Source: a virus
Strand: one strand, 5' to 3'
Virus record (IMG/VR): IMGVR_UViG_3300042691_004525
Coordinates: 1 to 36,219 of that record
Length of the DNA: 36,219 nt
Translations under genes and position numbers: made by a program
Shown here: in pieces, positions 34,833-36,219 of the stretch
How the letters are laid out: the number at the start of each line of letters is the position of its first letter
Numbering within the stretch: position 1 is the stretch's first letter
Notes under the pieces: generated by a model
Database searches by the model: none
What the model was told of the DNA's origin: nothing
The model's input: only the letters and a program-made list of their open reading frames with translations

Positions 34833-35128
34833 ATAGTTTTTCCCAGTATGTTGGGTTAACCACAGAACTATAACTGTTGTTCACCATGAACCTTTGTAGT
34901 CATGGTATGACTCAACTTACCATGACTATATAGGATACGCTTAACCTATTGAGTTGCTAGCATTGCACTCTTCGATGACAAACATCAGCGTTTTTTTTGC
35001 AACTTTTCTTCCGACCTGTAAGAGTTGCCAACTTCACCTGACCTACGATTCAGGAGTGATTGGTGCGCCCTGCGAGAAACCCCACACGTTATAAGCGTTC
35101 ACTGAGCTACGATCCCTTGTACTTCGGG
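34833..35128 (-). ncRNA. Structured non-coding RNA or long leader
   Basis: This stretch, with the terminator a 345-base gap, has no open frame above about 13 codons but is dense in inverted repeats. The strongest is an 11-bp perfect stem (34928-34918 with 34907-34897) whose 10-base loop contains TTGAGT, complementary to ACTCAA at 34954-34949, giving a possible pseudoknot. Others: ATAGG/CCTAT (34930-34934, 34945-34949), GTTCA/TGAAC around 34879-34891, CCCA/TGGG near 34842-34855, CCTGA/TCAGG near 35038-35055. It is visibly less AT-rich than the surrounding genes. The terminator exists only on the minus strand, hence the strand call. No minus-strand promoter box was found inside, so it may be processed from the operon transcript. 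An origin is an alternative. Confidence 0.5.
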
Positions 35129-35311
35129 CTAATTCTTCTTTCTATTATTTAAATCCAACCAAGCACCTAAATACAATGGCATCATTACATAGCCTGCTAG
35201 AAGAGATAGTATCATCTTGATAAAAATATCACGAAATCTATCATCCTCATCGTTTGTTACTCCAAATGTAAAACATGCTGAAAATAACACATAGAATATA
35301 ACCCACCACAT
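35129..35311 (-). CDS. Small two-pass membrane protein
   Basis: A 60-residue protein with a hydrophobic N-terminal segment (about 2-18), an acidic loop (NDEDDRFRD), a second hydrophobic segment (about 31-50) and a basic tail (NNRKKN), consistent with two membrane passes. This shape is shared by small holins, but the location in the replication block argues for caution. It starts 2 bases after the DUF3127 gene stop. Its stop is the border of the structured non-coding stretch. Confidence 0.62.
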   Translation of the reverse strand: MWWVIFYVLFSACFTFGVTNDEDDRFRDIFIKMILSLLAGYVMMPLYLGAWLDLNNRKKN

Positions 35312-35313
35312 AA

Positions 35314-35661
35314 TTAGAACGGTAAATCTTCGTCATCATTGACATTTCCAATAGCAATAGCTACTGGTGCAGCTCCTATTGTATCTAACTTAAATGCGTT
35401 AAGCGTATTGAAATACTTAACGTCACCCTGTGGTGATTTCCACTCACGACCTCTCAGATTGAACGATACCTCAACCTCTTGACCTTCCATCACACTATCC
35501 AATAAGCCCGTCTTGTCTTGCGTTAACTCAAACATAATATCTTGAGGATATTTGTCATCTGAACTATCAGTCACTACAAACTCACGCTTGCTAAATTTGT
35601 CTGACACATGCTGTGTCGGTCTGATCATCTTGACCACACCCTTCATTTTAAATGCACTCAT
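35314..35661 (-). CDS. DUF3127-type single-strand DNA-binding protein
   Basis: A 115-residue OB-fold-type protein. The pattern of a beta strand followed by REFVVTD, DKYPQDIMFELTQDK, GQEVEVSFNLRGREW and a C-terminal acidic tail ending DDEDLPF matches the DUF3127 family of Bacteroidota. The tail is the classic SSB C-terminal tip that recruits replication and repair partners. It would coat single-stranded DNA during phage replication and fits a neighbourhood with nuclease, primase and helicase. ATG at 35661 and a second ATG five codons later are both possible starts. Confidence 0.85.
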   Translation of the reverse strand: MSAFKMKGVVKMIRPTQHVSDKFSKREFVVTDSSDDKYPQDIMFELTQDKTGLLDSVMEGQEVEVSFNLRGREWKSPQGDVKYFNTLNAFKLDTIGAAPVAIAIGNVNDDEDLPF

Positions 35662-35683
35662 TTATTTATTTGTTTATTGGTTA

Positions 35684-35833
35684 CTAAAAAGGACCATCAG
35701 TCAACACCTCTTGTTGTCTGTGGGTAAAATGTTCGCTGATATATTTCAATAGTTCAGCCATTGTTTGAAAGACATAAGTATTGTCATTGTTTACAATGAT
35801 GTACCCATTCTTTATTTGATTTATCTCTATCAT
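35684..35833 (-). CDS. Small hypothetical protein coupled to nuclease
   Basis: A 49-codon frame, MIEINQIKNGYIIVNNDNTY to EVLTDGPF. Its ATG overlaps the nuclease stop as ATGA, a strong coupling signal, and it fills the gap before the SSB gene. A strand-strand-helix pattern (GYIIVNN, TYVFQTMAELLKYISEHF) recalls small conserved proteins of Bacteroidota phages. Function unknown. Confidence 0.75.
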   Translation of the reverse strand: MIEINQIKNGYIIVNNDNTYVFQTMAELLKYISEHFTHRQQEVLTDGPF

Positions 35834-36219
35834 TTGCTCATCAATTTATTGTAATACATTTCGGCATACTCTTTAGCCGATTTAATTCTCCGGTCAATCT
35901 TTAAGATGTCATCGTCAGTTAACTCTACTGGAACAATTGTTAACCTTAAGTTGTCAGGCAAGTGATCAACATAATGCAACGTGTCATTCTCCCACTCAGG
36001 TTTTATGTTCTCAGGTGTAGTAACCAAAGCATGAGCAACCTCACCATGTCGCCACTCTTCACCAGTTATCTTACTCAACATATACAAGTACAGCTTTACC
36101 TGCCACTGATACCCTGTGTCGTAAGCCTTCTCAGGAGTTTTAGGAAATGTCTTCTTTGTCCAAGATGACTTGATGTCGATTACCTTTCTTCTCTCACAAT
36201 CAACAATGTCAGGATGACC
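35830..36219 (-). CDS. RecB/Cas4-like PD-(D/E)XK nuclease (5' end beyond window)
   Basis: The frame is open to the window edge, giving 129 residues of the C-terminal part. It begins GHPDIVDCERRKVIDIKSSW: GHPDIVD supplies the motif-II Asp and DIK the D/E-x-K of the PD-(D/E)XK fold, then YQWQVKLYLYM is the Gln-containing motif typical of RecB-like and YqaJ/Cas4-like exonucleases. Next to an SSB-type gene it is likely the phage recombination or replication exonuclease. The ATG at 36087 is internal: the catalytic motifs lie upstream of it, so it is not the start. Confidence 0.85.
   Translation of the reverse strand, partial: GHPDIVDCERRKVIDIKSSWTKKTFPKTPEKAYDTGYQWQVKLYLYMLSKITGEEWRHGEVAHALVTTPENIKPEWENDTLHYVDHLPDNLRLTIVPVELTDDDILKIDRRIKSAKEYAEMYYNKLMSK

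Noticed and set aside
34975-34995. Hammerhead-ribozyme-like core on the minus strand (CTGATG near GAAG)
   Set aside because: The conserved A after CTGATG is missing and the bases between the two core pieces do not form stem II.
34974-34998. Plus-strand terminator (GATG-ACAAA-CATC then T-run)
   Set aside because: The stem is only four base pairs and four other bases separate it from the T-run; too weak, and no plus-strand gene lies upstream.
35060-35120. tRNA-like D-arm (GTAGCTCAGTG) on the minus strand
   Set aside because: No matching T-loop (TTCRANY), no closing acceptor stem and no clear anticodon arm.
1-36219. CRISPR arrays, insertion sequences, integrase, attachment sites, tRNA genes
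   Set aside because: No regularly spaced repeats, transposase or integrase motifs, or tRNA structures were seen on either strand.

Overview
The window is part of the genome of a tailed, podovirus-type bacteriophage that infects a member of the Bacteroidota. The host call rests on repeated TAnnTTTG promoter boxes (several with a TTTG box 18-20 bases upstream), weak or absent Shine-Dalgarno sequences, a BACON-type domain on a tail protein and a DUF3127-type single-strand-binding protein. The portal, ring, muzzle-type tail protein and giant internal protein resemble, by recognition only, the virion set of crAss-like phages and their Bacteroidota podovirus relatives. No DNA polymerase, terminase, lysin or multi-subunit-like RNA polymerase motif is visible. 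Genes are cut or start at both edges, so the genome continues on both sides.

Plus strand, 1-26036, is the virion (late) block: portal, two small proteins, an acidic scaffold-like protein, major capsid protein, capsid-associated proteins, two ring/adaptor proteins, a tail muzzle protein that looks split into two genes with extra domains at the break, two internal or ejection-type proteins, and a 3274-residue polyvalent protein with a zinc-metallopeptidase motif. Intrinsic terminators after the capsid gene, after the 106-residue protein and after the giant gene, plus promoter boxes, divide the block into transcription units. A 210-base gap at 3294-3503 holds three hairpins and two palindromic, directly repeated elements ahead of the scaffold-capsid promoter.

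Minus strand, 36219-26021, is the replication and nucleic-acid block, read right to left: RecB-like nuclease (cut by the edge), a 49-residue protein, DUF3127-type SSB, a small membrane protein, a 345-base non-coding structured stretch ending in a terminator, a MazG-like protein, a zinc-binding protein, a stand-alone DnaA domain IV protein, primase-SF3 helicase, two small proteins, a promoter with a compact RNA whose two hairpin loops are perfectly complementary, an HNH homing endonuclease, an SF2 helicase, a VRR-NUC nuclease, an HTH protein, several small proteins and a calcineurin-like phosphoesterase. Most of these genes overlap by a few to tens of bases. Three further small genes of 49, 56 and 54 codons fit the gaps with stop-start or short overlaps.

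The blocks converge at 26021-26036, where a hairpin with a T-run ends the late transcript. The most novel material is RNA: the kissing-loop leader or small RNA at 30635-30722, the pseudoknot-rich stretch at 34801-35128 and the structured control region at 3291-3483.
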